From JAFGTX01 sp942492225 (GTDB lineage: Bacteria > Bacillota > Clostridia > Peptostreptococcales > Acidaminobacteraceae): a stretch of DNA of 64,000 nucleotides. How positions within the stretch are numbered: the stretch's first letter is position 1; the number at the start of each line of letters is the position of its first letter. The translations under genes and the position numbers were made by a program. The notes below the pieces were generated by a model. It had not been told where the DNA came from. It saw only the letters and a list, made by a program, of their open reading frames with translations, and did not search any database. The DNA lies in contig CALODS010000013.1 in assembly GCA_942492225.1 (NCBI GenBank), positions 62,001 through 126,000 on the forward strand, in the 5' to 3' direction. Shown piece by piece: positions 26,764-36,091 of the stretch.

Positions 26764-29700
26764 TTAAAAAGTTATTTTATTTAAGTTAATCACATCAAAT
26801 GATTTTTCATGTCCCTTTTGTTCAATGACGTCAATATATAACGCTACGGTATCAAGTGCTGTAAAGACACTCATTCCACGTTCTATAGCCAATCGTCTTA
26901 TTTTAAATCCATCTTTTTTTGAATTATACCCCGCAGTTGGTGTATTGATAATAAAATCAACTCTGTCCTGTCCGATTAACTCTTCAATGGTATTTTCTTT
27001 TTCAGATAATTTTTCGATTTTTAATGCTTCGATGCCATTATCCTTAAGGAACTGACACGTTCCATCTGTTCCATAAGCTTTGAATCCCAATACATCAAGG
27101 CGTTTTGCTATTTCTAAAAACTCTTTTTTATCTTGATCCTTAACGGTTGCCAAATACGTTTTATTGGGGAATTCAAACTGTGTACCACTCCCAATAAATC
27201 CTTTGTAAAATGCTTCTTCAAAAGTTTGTCCTATCCCTAGAACCTCCCCAGTTGATTTCATTTCTGGTCCTAAAGAAATTTCTGCATTTTCAAGTTTTTG
27301 TGTTGAAAATACTGGCATTTTGACACTTTTAATTTCTGGTTCTTTGTAAAGTCCTGTGCCATAGCCTAAATCTGCTAGCTTTTCGCCCAATGATACTCTC
27401 GTTGCAAGTTCTACAATCGGAAGTCCTGTTACTTTACTGATATAGGGTACCGTTCTACTGGCTCTTGGATTTACCTCAATAACATACATGGTTCCTTCAT
27501 GTTGTATAAACTGAATATTGAAGATTCCTAGAACCCCAATGCCCTTCGCAATTTTTTGTGCTATTTCTAAGATATTATTTTTTTCGGCATCCGTAATTGA
27601 AATGGCTGGGTAAGCAGTCATACTATCACCTGAATGAACACCTGATCTTTCAATATGCTCCATTATACCTGGAATCAAAATATTTTCACCATCGAAGACT
27701 GCATCAATTTCGATTTCTTTACCCACAAGGTATTTATCTAAAAGGATTGGGTTTTTCTGATCTCGTTTAAAACCTGCATCTAGATAACGTCTTAATTGAA
27801 CTTCATCATAAACGATTTCCATCCCTCTACCACCTAAAACATAACTCGGTCTAACGACTAGTGGGTAGCCTAAGATATTACCTTCTGTAACACCCTCTTC
27901 AGCGCTTAAGACACACTTACCTTCTGGTTGCGCAACACCTATTTTAGTTAGTAGTTCATTAAATTCATCTCTATCTTCTGATCGTCTTATACCTGATTCA
28001 TCTGTACCAAATACCTTTATATTTTTCTCTTGTAGATACTTTGATAGCTTAATCGACGTTTGGCCACCAAATTGAATGATGACACCTTCAGCTCCTTCTT
28101 CTTCAACAATACTATGAACATCTTCTGGTGTGATTGGTTCAAAATATAATTTGTCAGCAACATTGAAATCCGTACTCACTGTCTCAGGATTATTATTGAT
28201 GATGATGGCTTCATAACCTTGTTTCTTAAGGGCTTTGATACAGTGAACCGATGCATAATCAAATTCTATTCCTTGTCCAATCATGATTGGTCCAGACCCA
28301 ACAACCACTACTTTTTTGCCAGTTGTCTTTTTAACATCACTTTCTTCGTTAAATGTTGAGTAGTAATATGGCGTTTCTGCCTCAAACTCACCCGCACAGG
28401 TATCCACTGCTAAGTAGCTACGTTCAATCTTATAAGCTTTTCTAAGTGCATAAACTTCTTCTATCTCGCAGTTTGCTAACTGACTGATCCCTCTGTCTGA
28501 TAAACCCATTTCTTTAATATGAATCATCATATCACGATCAATACCACTTAACCCTTTTTCCTCAATGGCAATTTCTGTTTCAATAATCTCTTTGAATTTA
28601 TTTAAGAAAAAAGCATCGATTTGTGTTAACTCTTGTAATCTTTCCATACTGTATTTTCTTCTAATTAATTCACCAAGTGCAAAGATACGTTCATCATATG
28701 GTATTTTAACCATACCCCTTAATTCCAAAATATCTTTTCCTTGAAGACCTTTATCCGTCAACGTATGACGTTTAATCTCTAAGGAACGAATCCCTTTCAT
28801 CAATGACTCTTCAAGGGTACGACCAATGGCCATGATTTCACCGGTTGCTGTCATCTTTGTACCAAGTGCATTTGAAACCCCTTCAAATTTTTCAAAAGGC
28901 CACTTTGGTATTTTTGTTACAATATAGTCCAGTGATGGCTCAAAACAAGCAAATGTTTTCTTTGTGACGTCATTTAAGATTTCTTCTAATCTATAACCAA
29001 GCGCTAACTTTGCTGATACTTTAGCAATTGGATACCCTGTTGCTTTAGATGCCAGTGCAGACGATCTTGATACTCTTGGGTTAATCTCAATGACTGCGTA
29101 TTCAAAACTATTTGGATGAAGGGCAAATTGTACGTTACAGCCCCCAATAATTCCGATTTCATCAATAATCTTTAATGCAGACGTTCTAAGCATTTGATAT
29201 TCTTTGTCTGAAAGTGTTTGACTTGGTGCAATAACAATACTATCCCCTGTATGAATACCCACTGGGTCAATATTTTCCATGTTACACACACAGATTTTAC
29301 TGCCTGCAACATCACGCATCACTTCATATTCAACTTCTTTCCAACCATAGATTGATTTTTCTACAAGGACTTGTGTAACTGGGCTTAATTTTAAGCCTAA
29401 GGCTAATTTATCTCGAAGCATTTCTTCAGAATCGACAATGCCACCACCAGTCCCCCCCATTGTGTAAGCAGGTCGTAGTACAACTGGGTAACCAAGTTCC
29501 TTTGCTACTTCTATACCATGTGATAAGGTTTCAACGATTTCACTTTTAATAACCGGTTCGTTAATTTTGTTCATGAAGCTTCTAAAACGGTCTCTGTCTT
29601 CACCATCTTTGATACTTTCTATAGACGTTCCTAATACTTTAACACCAAACTCTTCTAAAACACCTGCATCATTTAATTCTACGGTTAAGTTTAGGCCTGT

Positions 29701-29979
29701 TTGTCCACCGAGTCCTGCTATAATGCCATCTGGTCTTTCTTTTTCAATAATTTTTCTCGCTGTTTCCAATGTCATTGGTTCAATATATACATTATCTGCA
29801 GTCTCAGTATCCGTCATAATTGTTGCTGGGTTACTATTTAATAGTACAGATTCAATGCCTTCATCTCTTAATGCTCTACATGCTTGTGTACCTGAATAAT
29901 CAAACTCAGCACCTTGTCCTATTACAATTGGTCCTGAACCAATTACCATTACTTTTTTAATACTTTTATTTAAACTCAT
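26764..29979 (-). CDS. carB: Carbamoyl-phosphate synthase large subunit
   Basis: Makes carbamoyl phosphate from bicarbonate, ATP and ammonia delivered by CarA, for pyrimidines and arginine. At about 1071 aa it is full length. It has two ATP-grasp halves: GSGPIVIGQGAEFDYSG with RPAYTMGGTGGG, and GSGPIMIGQGIEFDYAS with RPSYVLGGRGME. A C-terminal MGS-like regulatory domain holds NTPTAGYNSKKDG. ATG at 29979 has GAGG 6 nt upstream; a GTG two codons earlier is the alternative. It lies 21 bp after carA. Confidence 0.97.
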   Translation of the reverse strand: MSLNKSIKKVMVIGSGPIVIGQGAEFDYSGTQACRALRDEGIESVLLNSNPATIMTDTETADNVYIEPMTLETARKIIEKERPDGIIAGLGGQTGLNLTVELNDAGVLEEFGVKVLGTSIESIKDGEDRDRFRSFMNKINEPVIKSEIVETLSHGIEVAKELGYPVVLRPAYTMGGTGGGIVDSEEMLRDKLALGLKLSPVTQVLVEKSIYGWKEVEYEVMRDVAGSKICVCNMENIDPVGIHTGDSIVIAPSQTLSDKEYQMLRTSALKIIDEIGIIGGCNVQFALHPNSFEYAVIEINPRVSRSSALASKATGYPIAKVSAKLALGYRLEEILNDVTKKTFACFEPSLDYIVTKIPKWPFEKFEGVSNALGTKMTATGEIMAIGRTLEESLMKGIRSLEIKRHTLTDKGLQGKDILELRGMVKIPYDERIFALGELIRRKYSMERLQELTQIDAFFLNKFKEIIETEIAIEEKGLSGIDRDMMIHIKEMGLSDRGISQLANCEIEEVYALRKAYKIERSYLAVDTCAGEFEAETPYYYSTFNEESDVKKTTGKKVVVVGSGPIMIGQGIEFDYASVHCIKALKKQGYEAIIINNNPETVSTDFNVADKLYFEPITPEDVHSIVEEEGAEGVIIQFGGQTSIKLSKYLQEKNIKVFGTDESGIRRSEDRDEFNELLTKIGVAQPEGKCVLSAEEGVTEGNILGYPLVVRPSYVLGGRGMEIVYDEVQLRRYLDAGFKRDQKNPILLDKYLVGKEIEIDAVFDGENILIPGIMEHIERSGVHSGDSMTAYPAISITDAEKNNILEIAQKIAKGIGVLGIFNIQFIQHEGTMYVIEVNPRASRTVPYISKVTGLPIVELATRVSLGEKLADLGYGTGLYKEPEIKSVKMPVFSTQKLENAEISLGPEMKSTGEVLGIGQTFEEAFYKGFIGSGTQFEFPNKTYLATVKDQDKKEFLEIAKRLDVLGFKAYGTDGTCQFLKDNGIEALKIEKLSEKENTIEELIGQDRVDFIINTPTAGYNSKKDGFKIRRLAIERGMSVFTALDTVALYIDVIEQKGHEKSFDVINLNKITF

Positions 29980-30000
29980 CTTCACCCTCGCTTTATCGGT

Positions 30001-31053
30001 CTACTTTGCCAACTTTAAAAATACATCAAACAACGCTTGTGCTTCTTCCGGTCCTGGGCTCGCTTCAGGATGGAATTGAACACTCATAATCTTTTGTTCA
30101 ACTTGTTGCATACCTTCTAAGGTTTGATCGTTCATGCTCACATGTGTCTCTTCAAAGCCTTCTGGCATAACATTTACATAGTAGCCATGATTTTGGCTGG
30201 TAATATATACTTTATCTTGTAAAAAATCTTTAACTGGATGATTACACCCTCTATGACCAAATTTTAATTTTGTTGTATCACCACCACATGCAAGTGCCAG
30301 GAGTTGATGTCCTAAACAAATACCTGCAATCGGAACTTTTCCAACTAGATTTTTTATCGTTTCAATACTTGTCGTTAAATCTTTCGGGTCACCAGGACCA
30401 TTTGATAAAAAGACCAAGTCTGGATTTTCATCCAGTACCGTTTGACAGTCAACATCATGAGGCAAAATTGTCAACGCCGCACCGCGTTTAACTAACTGAC
30501 GTTTAATACTTTCTTTGACACCATAGTCAATCATAACAACTTTCTTATTGCCCTCTTCATTCATTGTTTGTTTTTCTTTTGTGCTTACTGCTGCGACTGC
30601 ATAGGTATTGTCATACCCAGATAATCTTGAAATAGCTTCTTCATTAGGTACTTCTGACTTCACGATGATGCCTTTCATCACACCACTTGAGCGTATCAGT
30701 TTTGTTAATGCTCTTGTATCAACACCTGTTAATCCTGAAAGTCCATGATTTAATAAATAATCATGTAAAGAGGCTTCATTTCTAAAGTTATTTGGTGCAT
30801 TGCATGCTTCCTTAACAATTATGCCCTTTACCTTAGGTCCATCTGATTCAAAATCATCAAAAGCAATACCGTAGTTTCCGATTAAAGGAAACGTAAAGAC
30901 TAAATGTTGACCATAATAAGACGGGTCTGTCATAACTTCTTTGTAACCAGCCATACCTGTATTAAATACTACTTCACCAACAGATTCTACGGGTTTTCCA
31001 ATGATTTTCCCTTCAAACACTCTGCCATTTTCTAAAACTAGTTTTCCATTCAT
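30001..31053 (-). CDS. carA: Carbamoyl-phosphate synthase small (glutaminase) subunit
   Basis: Class I glutamine amidotransferase feeding ammonia to CarB. The protein is 350 aa. The N-terminal CPSase domain includes GYKEVMTDPSYYGQ. The glutaminase has GICLGHQLLALA (nucleophile Cys about residue 240) and QFHPEASPGP with the catalytic His-Glu. Two adjacent ATGs (31056 and 31053) are possible; GGAGG lies 7 nt from the second. The first overlaps the stop codon of the upstream leader ORF (TAATG), so carA is probably translationally coupled to it. Confidence 0.97.
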   Translation of the reverse strand: MNGKLVLENGRVFEGKIIGKPVESVGEVVFNTGMAGYKEVMTDPSYYGQHLVFTFPLIGNYGIAFDDFESDGPKVKGIIVKEACNAPNNFRNEASLHDYLLNHGLSGLTGVDTRALTKLIRSSGVMKGIIVKSEVPNEEAISRLSGYDNTYAVAAVSTKEKQTMNEEGNKKVVMIDYGVKESIKRQLVKRGAALTILPHDVDCQTVLDENPDLVFLSNGPGDPKDLTTSIETIKNLVGKVPIAGICLGHQLLALACGGDTTKLKFGHRGCNHPVKDFLQDKVYITSQNHGYYVNVMPEGFEETHVSMNDQTLEGMQQVEQKIMSVQFHPEASPGPEEAQALFDVFLKLAK

Positions 31054-31055
31054 CA

Positions 31056-31217
31056 TTAACCCTCCACATTCAAACTTATGCCTTTTAAGACATCAAAAAA
31101 AAGATGACGTTTAGAGACTCCGCTCCAAAAAATATCATCTTTTTGATTATAATTAATTATTAAGTTGTTTTTTTCGCACGCGCAAAAAAGCGTACATGTT
31201 GTCATGTAATTATTCAT
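31056..31217 (-). CDS. 53-codon leader ORF running into carA
   Basis: An ATG at 31217 follows a perfect AAGGAGG with 5-nt spacing and opens a frame of 53 codons (beginning MNNYMTTCTLFCACEKNN) that ends with TAA overlapping the first carA ATG. It runs through the attenuator hairpin, including the T-tract (coding HLFFDV). No homolog is recognised. The strong Shine-Dalgarno and stop-start overlap argue for real translation; the amino acid content shows no obvious control codons apart from several Asn and Phe. Confidence 0.55.
   Translation of the reverse strand: MNNYMTTCTLFCACEKNNLIINYNQKDDIFWSGVSKRHLFFDVLKGISLNVEG
31095..31142 (-). terminator. Attenuator terminator in the carAB leader
   Basis: AAAGATGA and TCATCTTT arms (31135-31142 and 31100-31107) close a GC-containing inner hairpin and are followed by eight T on the minus strand. 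It lies upstream of carA and within the leader ORF. It fits the terminator of a PyrR-type attenuator. Confidence 0.8.
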
Positions 31218-31225
31218 GATTTCCT

Positions 31226-31246
31226 CCTTCTCAGCCTCTCTGGACT
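31226..31246 (-). promoter_or_regulatory. PyrR-binding loop in carAB leader RNA
   Basis: The leader RNA contains AGTCCAGAGAGGCTGAGAAG, a close match to the PyrR-binding consensus (AGUCCAGAGAGGCU). PyrR with UMP binds this hairpin and favours termination, reducing carAB expression when pyrimidines are plentiful. Its 3' side runs directly into the AAGGAGG of the leader ORF, so PyrR could also affect translation of that ORF. Confidence 0.88.
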
Positions 31247-31272
31247 AAATTTAAAGATTGAAATTTTGCATT

Positions 31273-31301
31273 ATTATACATTCTAATGTATATTTTTTCA
31301 A
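31273..31301 (-). promoter_or_regulatory. carAB promoter
   Basis: TTGAAA (31296-31301), a 17-bp spacer and a perfect TATAAT (31273-31278) on the minus strand, just upstream of the PyrR-binding loop. Confidence 0.8.
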
Positions 31302-31311
31302 CTGTCAAGAA

Positions 31312-31869
31312 TTAATGTTTACGATTCCAAACAGTTTCTGTCATTTGAACTGGATCGTTTAACCTGTTTTTATAAGTCAACTGATCTCCGTTTATTACAA
31401 TTTCACAATAGTAGTTTAATTCAAGAACTTTTTCTTTAGCTTGCGTATGTTCATTAAGGCGTTCTACTATATGTATAATAAGAGATGAGGTATCATGGTC
31501 AATAGATGTTATTTGATATCTTAAGATATCTGTTATTTGTCCATGCTCTTGCCCAATGACTAAAACATCATCAACAAACCTCAATATCCATGATGGATCA
31601 TCAACGTATGTCCAATCTTGTTTCGAAATATTATCAAGCATGATTAAATCTTCAGGTGTAAACAATGATAAATCTTCATCTTTAATATGCATTGCTTCAA
31701 CTTCTTCATCTGCATTTTGTATTTCAATAGCCGAATCAATTTGTAGCTCCATAATTGTTGTTGGTTCTGTACTTTCGGGTGTTATGTTTTCAGCATTATC
31801 AGCTGAAACATTACAACCGCTTAATAACAAACCGAGTGATAAAATTAACAGGAATTCTTTAGCTTTCAT
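31312..31869 (-). CDS. Putative lipoprotein of unknown function
   Basis: About 185 aa with a lipoprotein signal peptide ending in the lipobox LLLSGC (Cys about residue 19), then an acidic linker rich in Glu/Thr (ENITPESTEPTTIMEL). A C-terminal domain follows with WTYVDDPSWILRFVDDVLVIG and beta-strand character. No family recognised. The start is uncertain: ATG at 31869 or GTG four codons upstream; both keep the signal peptide. It probably sits on the outer face of the membrane. Confidence 0.65.
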   Translation of the reverse strand: MKAKEFLLILSLGLLLSGCNVSADNAENITPESTEPTTIMELQIDSAIEIQNADEEVEAMHIKDEDLSLFTPEDLIMLDNISKQDWTYVDDPSWILRFVDDVLVIGQEHGQITDILRYQITSIDHDTSSLIIHIVERLNEHTQAKEKVLELNYYCEIVINGDQLTYKNRLNDPVQMTETVWNRKH

Positions 31870-31955
31870 CGCCTTCAACACCTTTATGAGATTATGTTAA
31901 ATCTATAGTAGAATAAAGTATTTTCGTGTGCTTGTCAAGGGATCTTATGGTTTGT

Positions 31956-32375
31956 TTATAATTTCTTATCGTTTTTTACTTTGTCAAACAATACTGGTAC
32001 GATTTTGGGATAAGTAAGATCATTCGGTAAAACATCAAATGCTTTGATTTCCTTAATTTCAAATTCTAGTGCATTATCAAAGGCATCGGCCTCTGCATAG
32101 CACAACAATCCGTATGAGGATATTTCCCCCTCTGTAACAGAATAAGCGCAGACTGGCTCAATTTTGAATATTGAAGCACCTGTTTCTTCTATTAGTTCTC
32201 TCTTTGCAGCGTCATGTATGTTTTCACCGTGTTCTCTTCTACCACCAGGAAATTCCCAAGTTGTTCTCTCTCTATGTTGAACGAAAATCCATTTATCCTT
32301 GTAACGCGTCACAATAACAGCGTATTTAAAGGCATCATTTGAAATCGCTTTAATTTCATAAAATTTGACTATCAT
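31956..32375 (-). CDS. NUDIX hydrolase
   Basis: About 139 aa with a complete Nudix box GGRREHGENIHDAAKRELIE followed by ETG (pattern GX5EX7REUXEEXGU, about residues 39-61). It hydrolyses a nucleoside diphosphate linked to some moiety; WEFPGG before the box resembles MutT/8-oxo-dGTPase-like members. Three start codons occur in a row (GTG ATG ATG); the third ATG (32375) has the best spacing to AGAGG. Next to an NTF2-like gene on the same strand. Confidence 0.9.
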   Translation of the reverse strand: MIVKFYEIKAISNDAFKYAVIVTRYKDKWIFVQHRERTTWEFPGGRREHGENIHDAAKRELIEETGASIFKIEPVCAYSVTEGEISSYGLLCYAEADAFDNALEFEIKEIKAFDVLPNDLTYPKIVPVLFDKVKNDKKL

Positions 32376-32413
32376 CATCACCTCTTAAACGAAACGCATT
32401 CTATTTCAAACAA

Positions 32414-32752
32414 CTACTCGTGCAAAAACCAAACTTTTTTTATAAGCTTATCTTCTACTTCATAGATGGCAACAGCTTTAACTATTTTACCTACTTCAAT
32501 CCCAGTTACATGTTCATGATCGATAACTTTCGAGCCTATAACGATGCGATTAACCAAAGTCGCATGTACTTTATCTACTTCGAAGCGTTGTCTATATCGA
32601 TCAATCATTAATTTTTTACCGCTAAAAATCAGACTATTATCAATAAGATTTCTCACTTCTACATCGTCATGATAAGTAGACATAAATCCTTCTAAGTCGT
32701 GATTATTGTAATAATCTAATTGCTTTTGAACAATGTCTTCTGAATGTGTCAT
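32414..32752 (-). CDS. SnoaL/NTF2-like family protein
   Basis: A 112-aa protein with the NTF2-fold pattern: VQKQLDYYNNHDLEGFMSTYHDDVEV at the N-terminus, then RYRQRFEVDKVHATLVNRI and a VKAVAIYEVEDKLIKKVWF end. These small domains are isomerases, dehydratases or binding modules; the activity here is unknown. 14 bp separate it from the membrane-protein gene behind it, suggesting cotranscription. Confidence 0.8.
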   Translation of the reverse strand: MTHSEDIVQKQLDYYNNHDLEGFMSTYHDDVEVRNLIDNSLIFSGKKLMIDRYRQRFEVDKVHATLVNRIVIGSKVIDHEHVTGIEVGKIVKAVAIYEVEDKLIKKVWFLHE

Positions 32753-32766
32753 GTCTTCCTCTCCTT

Positions 32767-33240
32767 TTATATCTGTGATAAAACATCCTCAATATTTTCA
32801 CTTGTTACTTTACCAAACCCCTCTATAAAAAGTAAGAGGCGTTCAATATCTTCTTTATTATAATTCTGAGCATCTTTGATAGATAAGGCTAACTTGCCTT
32901 CAAATACCAAATTATAAACACGCTTCTTTCCCGTAGATTTACGCTCGAGCACTATTTTTTTTATTTCTTCACACGTAACTTCTCTTGTGAAGGTTAATCC
33001 CTTATAGACGAAAATTTGCTCATCAATTCTAATCGTTTTATAGAAATAGTTAATAAACGCTAGCACCATCAATGCAGTTGCAGTTAATTGTGCACTTATA
33101 ACCACTGGATTAAAAACATTTTCCATAATCGCAACACCAAATATTTGAAATAAATTCAGCGCAATGATGAATGTAAGACCACCAAAATACATTTTATAAA
33201 ACTTTGGTTTAATAATTTCACGTGATTGTTTCGTTTCCAT
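32767..33240 (-). CDS. Small membrane protein with cytoplasmic PH-like domain
   Basis: A 157-aa protein with two TM helices (about residues 16-37 and 47-66) followed by a soluble domain (IRIDEQIFVYKGLTFTREVTCEEIKKI) like bacterial PH/DUF domains that follow paired TM helices. The function is unknown. First gene of a small minus-strand unit with the NTF2-like and NUDIX genes. Confidence 0.65.
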   Translation of the reverse strand: METKQSREIIKPKFYKMYFGGLTFIIALNLFQIFGVAIMENVFNPVVISAQLTATALMVLAFINYFYKTIRIDEQIFVYKGLTFTREVTCEEIKKIVLERKSTGKKRVYNLVFEGKLALSIKDAQNYNKEDIERLLLFIEGFGKVTSENIEDVLSQI

Positions 33241-33359
33241 ATAGTCTCCTTCTATGTTTATGTATTAACACTCACTATCAGTGTAGTATTTTCTTCTTCT
33301 ATTATTAATCAACAACAATGACACGCTGCCATTGTTTTAAACCTTATCTAATTCTCTAA

Positions 33360-33635
33360 TTAACCGAATGTCGGAAAACCATTTGTGGTAAAAACTTTTA
33401 AGACAATATCAACAACCGTTAATATAATTGCAAACCGCAACTGTCCTTTTAATGCAATCACAATCAACTCTTTTCTATCGTCCACAGCTTTTGTGTATAC
33501 ATACAACCATCTAGCAACATTTAACCATACACCAACAATTACCAATGAAATACTTAACAACAAGCTCAGTAAAATTCCAATGGCCAAAAAAAATGATAAT
33601 TCAACCAGTAATTTTATGATTTCTTTTTTCTCCAT
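33360..33635 (-). CDS. Hypothetical membrane protein, 91 aa
   Basis: Two hydrophobic stretches (about residues 10-42 and 68-84) separated by a charged segment (TKAVDDRKELIVIALKG). Preceded by a good GGAG. No family recognised; a probable small integral membrane protein. Confidence 0.55.
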   Translation of the reverse strand: MEKKEIIKLLVELSFFLAIGILLSLLLSISLVIVGVWLNVARWLYVYTKAVDDRKELIVIALKGQLRFAIILTVVDIVLKVFTTNGFPTFG

Positions 33636-33899
33636 ACACTCCTCTTTTCCAAAAACGCCTTAATAAAACATCCTCATAAGTCTAAGCATATAAATCAATG
33701 TGCTTGTACATTTTCATTTTTCTATATATCCTAGTAGAATCATATCAAATTCATTGGTTTTCGTGAAGTTTTTTATTCTGTAAAAATACAATCACCATCC
33801 ATTATTTGACGTTTTGACTAATCCATCTCAGGGTACATTTAAAAACGTAAAAATAAAGACATCATTGATATGTTTAGGGGTAAGGGAGGAAAAGTAAAA

Positions 33900-36021
33900 A
33901 TGAAGAAAAGGCCAATCAAGGATAAAAATCAACCAAAAGATCATAAAAAGTTAAAAAGAACAAAGAAAGTTGAAGGATTCAGTATTTCCAACAAAATTAC
34001 ATTTTCAATTATTGTAACCAGTTTAATTGTGGTTCTCGCTTTAGGTATTATTATCAGTTATTTTTTATATACTAATGTTGGAAAGTCATCCCGTGAAATG
34101 GCTGTCAATCAAGTTGAAGCAAATGTTTCAAAATTTCAACAAGAGTTCTCTGAAATCGAAACTGCTGTAGATGTCCTATCTTATCAATTAGCAGAAAAAG
34201 TTGACCTAAGAAACGCTAAGACAGATCCGCAATACCTTAAAGATTTAAAAAGGGAGTTGACACCTCAACTCGCTTTTATTGGTCAACAATCAAAACTATC
34301 ACCTAGTCTCTATGTCTATTTCAATGTAGATATGTTCAAGCAAGAGGTTGATATATGGTTGCTTGATGATGGGAATGGCAACTATGTCCTTCAAGATTCC
34401 TTTGGTATGGATTATTACAAAGATTACAACGCATGGTACAATGATCCATTAGACAACAAAGTTGCATCATGGACTTTTCCATATGTTTCGGCTGCCGGTG
34501 GCCTTATTTCTTCTTATGTTACACCAATTATGAAAGATGGCGAAGCAATTGGCCTTGTTGGTATGGACTTTTATTTAGATGATATAGAGCAAGCACTTTC
34601 TGAAATAAAACTATTTGACACTGGATATCTTTATTTAATGCATCCAGATGGCCGAACAATGGTGCATCCAAGAGTAGAATTTGGAACGAATATGCTTGAC
34701 GTTGGTGACTTTAAAGATTTATTGGAAGAAATGAACACCAAAGAAACTGGATTTACATCTTATGAAAGAGACGACAAAAAAGTTGTTATAGCTGCTTTTA
34801 GTCATCTTAAAAATGGCTGGATTGTTGCTTCTAGTATTCCAGAAAGTGAAGTACTCAGTATACTAAATCTTGTTATTCGTATCTTAATTACAGTTAGTAT
34901 CACTGCAATTATTCTCTCTTTATTTATCGCTAGCTTCGTTGGAAGAAGTATCAGCAAACCAATATTGGAAGTAATAAAAGCGACTGATAAAATCAAAGAG
35001 GGCGACTTCACTGTAACCGTAAAAACAAAATCTAAAGATGAAACAAAACTTCTTGCAGATGGATTAAATAATATGACAGAAAGTGTGCGCCAATTATTAT
35101 TAGAAGCTAAAAATGGTCAGTCAGCAGATGACAGATGAAGCTTCTACACTGGCTTCAATGTCAGAAGAAACTTCTGCAACCGCATCACAAGTAGAGATTA
35201 CCGTTAATGAAATTGCTTCTGGAACAAATGATACAGCGCGCGATGCAGAGAACGGTGTTGTTGTTGCCTCAACTATTGACGAAAAATTTGAATCGTTAAA
35301 TCATAATAGTGTTTTGATGCGTGAAAATGCTGAAGAAGCTATCAAAGTTAACAAAGAAGGCGTCAACGTTCTAAAAGTATTAAGTGAACAATCTGAAGTT
35401 AGTAGAAAATCCAATCAAGATGTTGCGGAAGCAGTTCTTAGACTAGATGAAGGTACGAAGTCAATTTCTGCCATTATCGAAACGATTACATCAATTACTG
35501 CACAAACTAATCTTTTGGCATTAAACGCTTCTATTGAAGCTGCAAGAGCTGGAGAAGCAGGGCGTGGTTTTGCTGTTGTTGCAGATGAAATCAGAAAACT
35601 TGCAGAAGATTCAGGAAATGCTGCAAATGAAATCAAAGATATCGTCATTAATCTACAAACCGAAAGTAAGGAAACTGTCAATATAATGAATCAAGTTGGA
35701 GAAATTAGCGAAGAGCAAAATAAAGCTGTTGAAAACGTAGATGGTGTTCTCGTGAAAATTTTCAAGTCGGTTGATTCTATTGCAAATCAAATTGAATTGG
35801 TTGCACAAGAAATGTCATCTATTAATGATGATAAAAATGAAATTGTCGCCGCCATCAACAATATATCTGCTGTGACAGAAGAAACGGCTGCCGCAACTGA
35901 AGAAGTAACTGCATCAATGTCACAACAAACAAATGCGATTGATGAGGTTGCAAAAAGTGCTGAAAATCTTAATGTTCTTTCAAATAAATTAAATGAAAAT
36001 ATTAATGTCTTTAAAATTTAA
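33900..36021 (+). pseudogene. dCache methyl-accepting chemotaxis protein split by a frameshift
   Basis: The first frame (33900-35138) encodes a Lys-rich N-terminus, a TM (about residues 27-52), a double-Cache sensor domain (YLMHPDGRTMVHPRVEFGTNM), a second TM and a HAMP domain, then stops. The second frame (open from about 35113 to 36021) gives the signalling domain with the hairpin tip EAARAGEAGRGFAVVADEIR. The join falls near the A-run at 35109-35113 (GCTAAAAATGG); one base fewer, or two more, restores a roughly 706-aa receptor. All expected domains are present, so either a recent mutation or a sequencing error. ATG at 33900 follows GGGAGG. Confidence 0.85.
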
Positions 36022-36056
36022 TAATCGTTTTCTATAAACTTAGCGTCATACCAATT

Positions 36057-36088
36057 AAGAGCTATCCACTTTAAAATGGATAGCTCTT
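36057..36088. terminator. Bidirectional terminator between the chemoreceptor and MBL genes
   Basis: A perfect 12-bp stem AAGAGCTATCCA/TGGATAGCTCTT with an 8-nt loop between convergent genes. Confidence 0.85.
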
Positions 36089-36091
36089 TCC

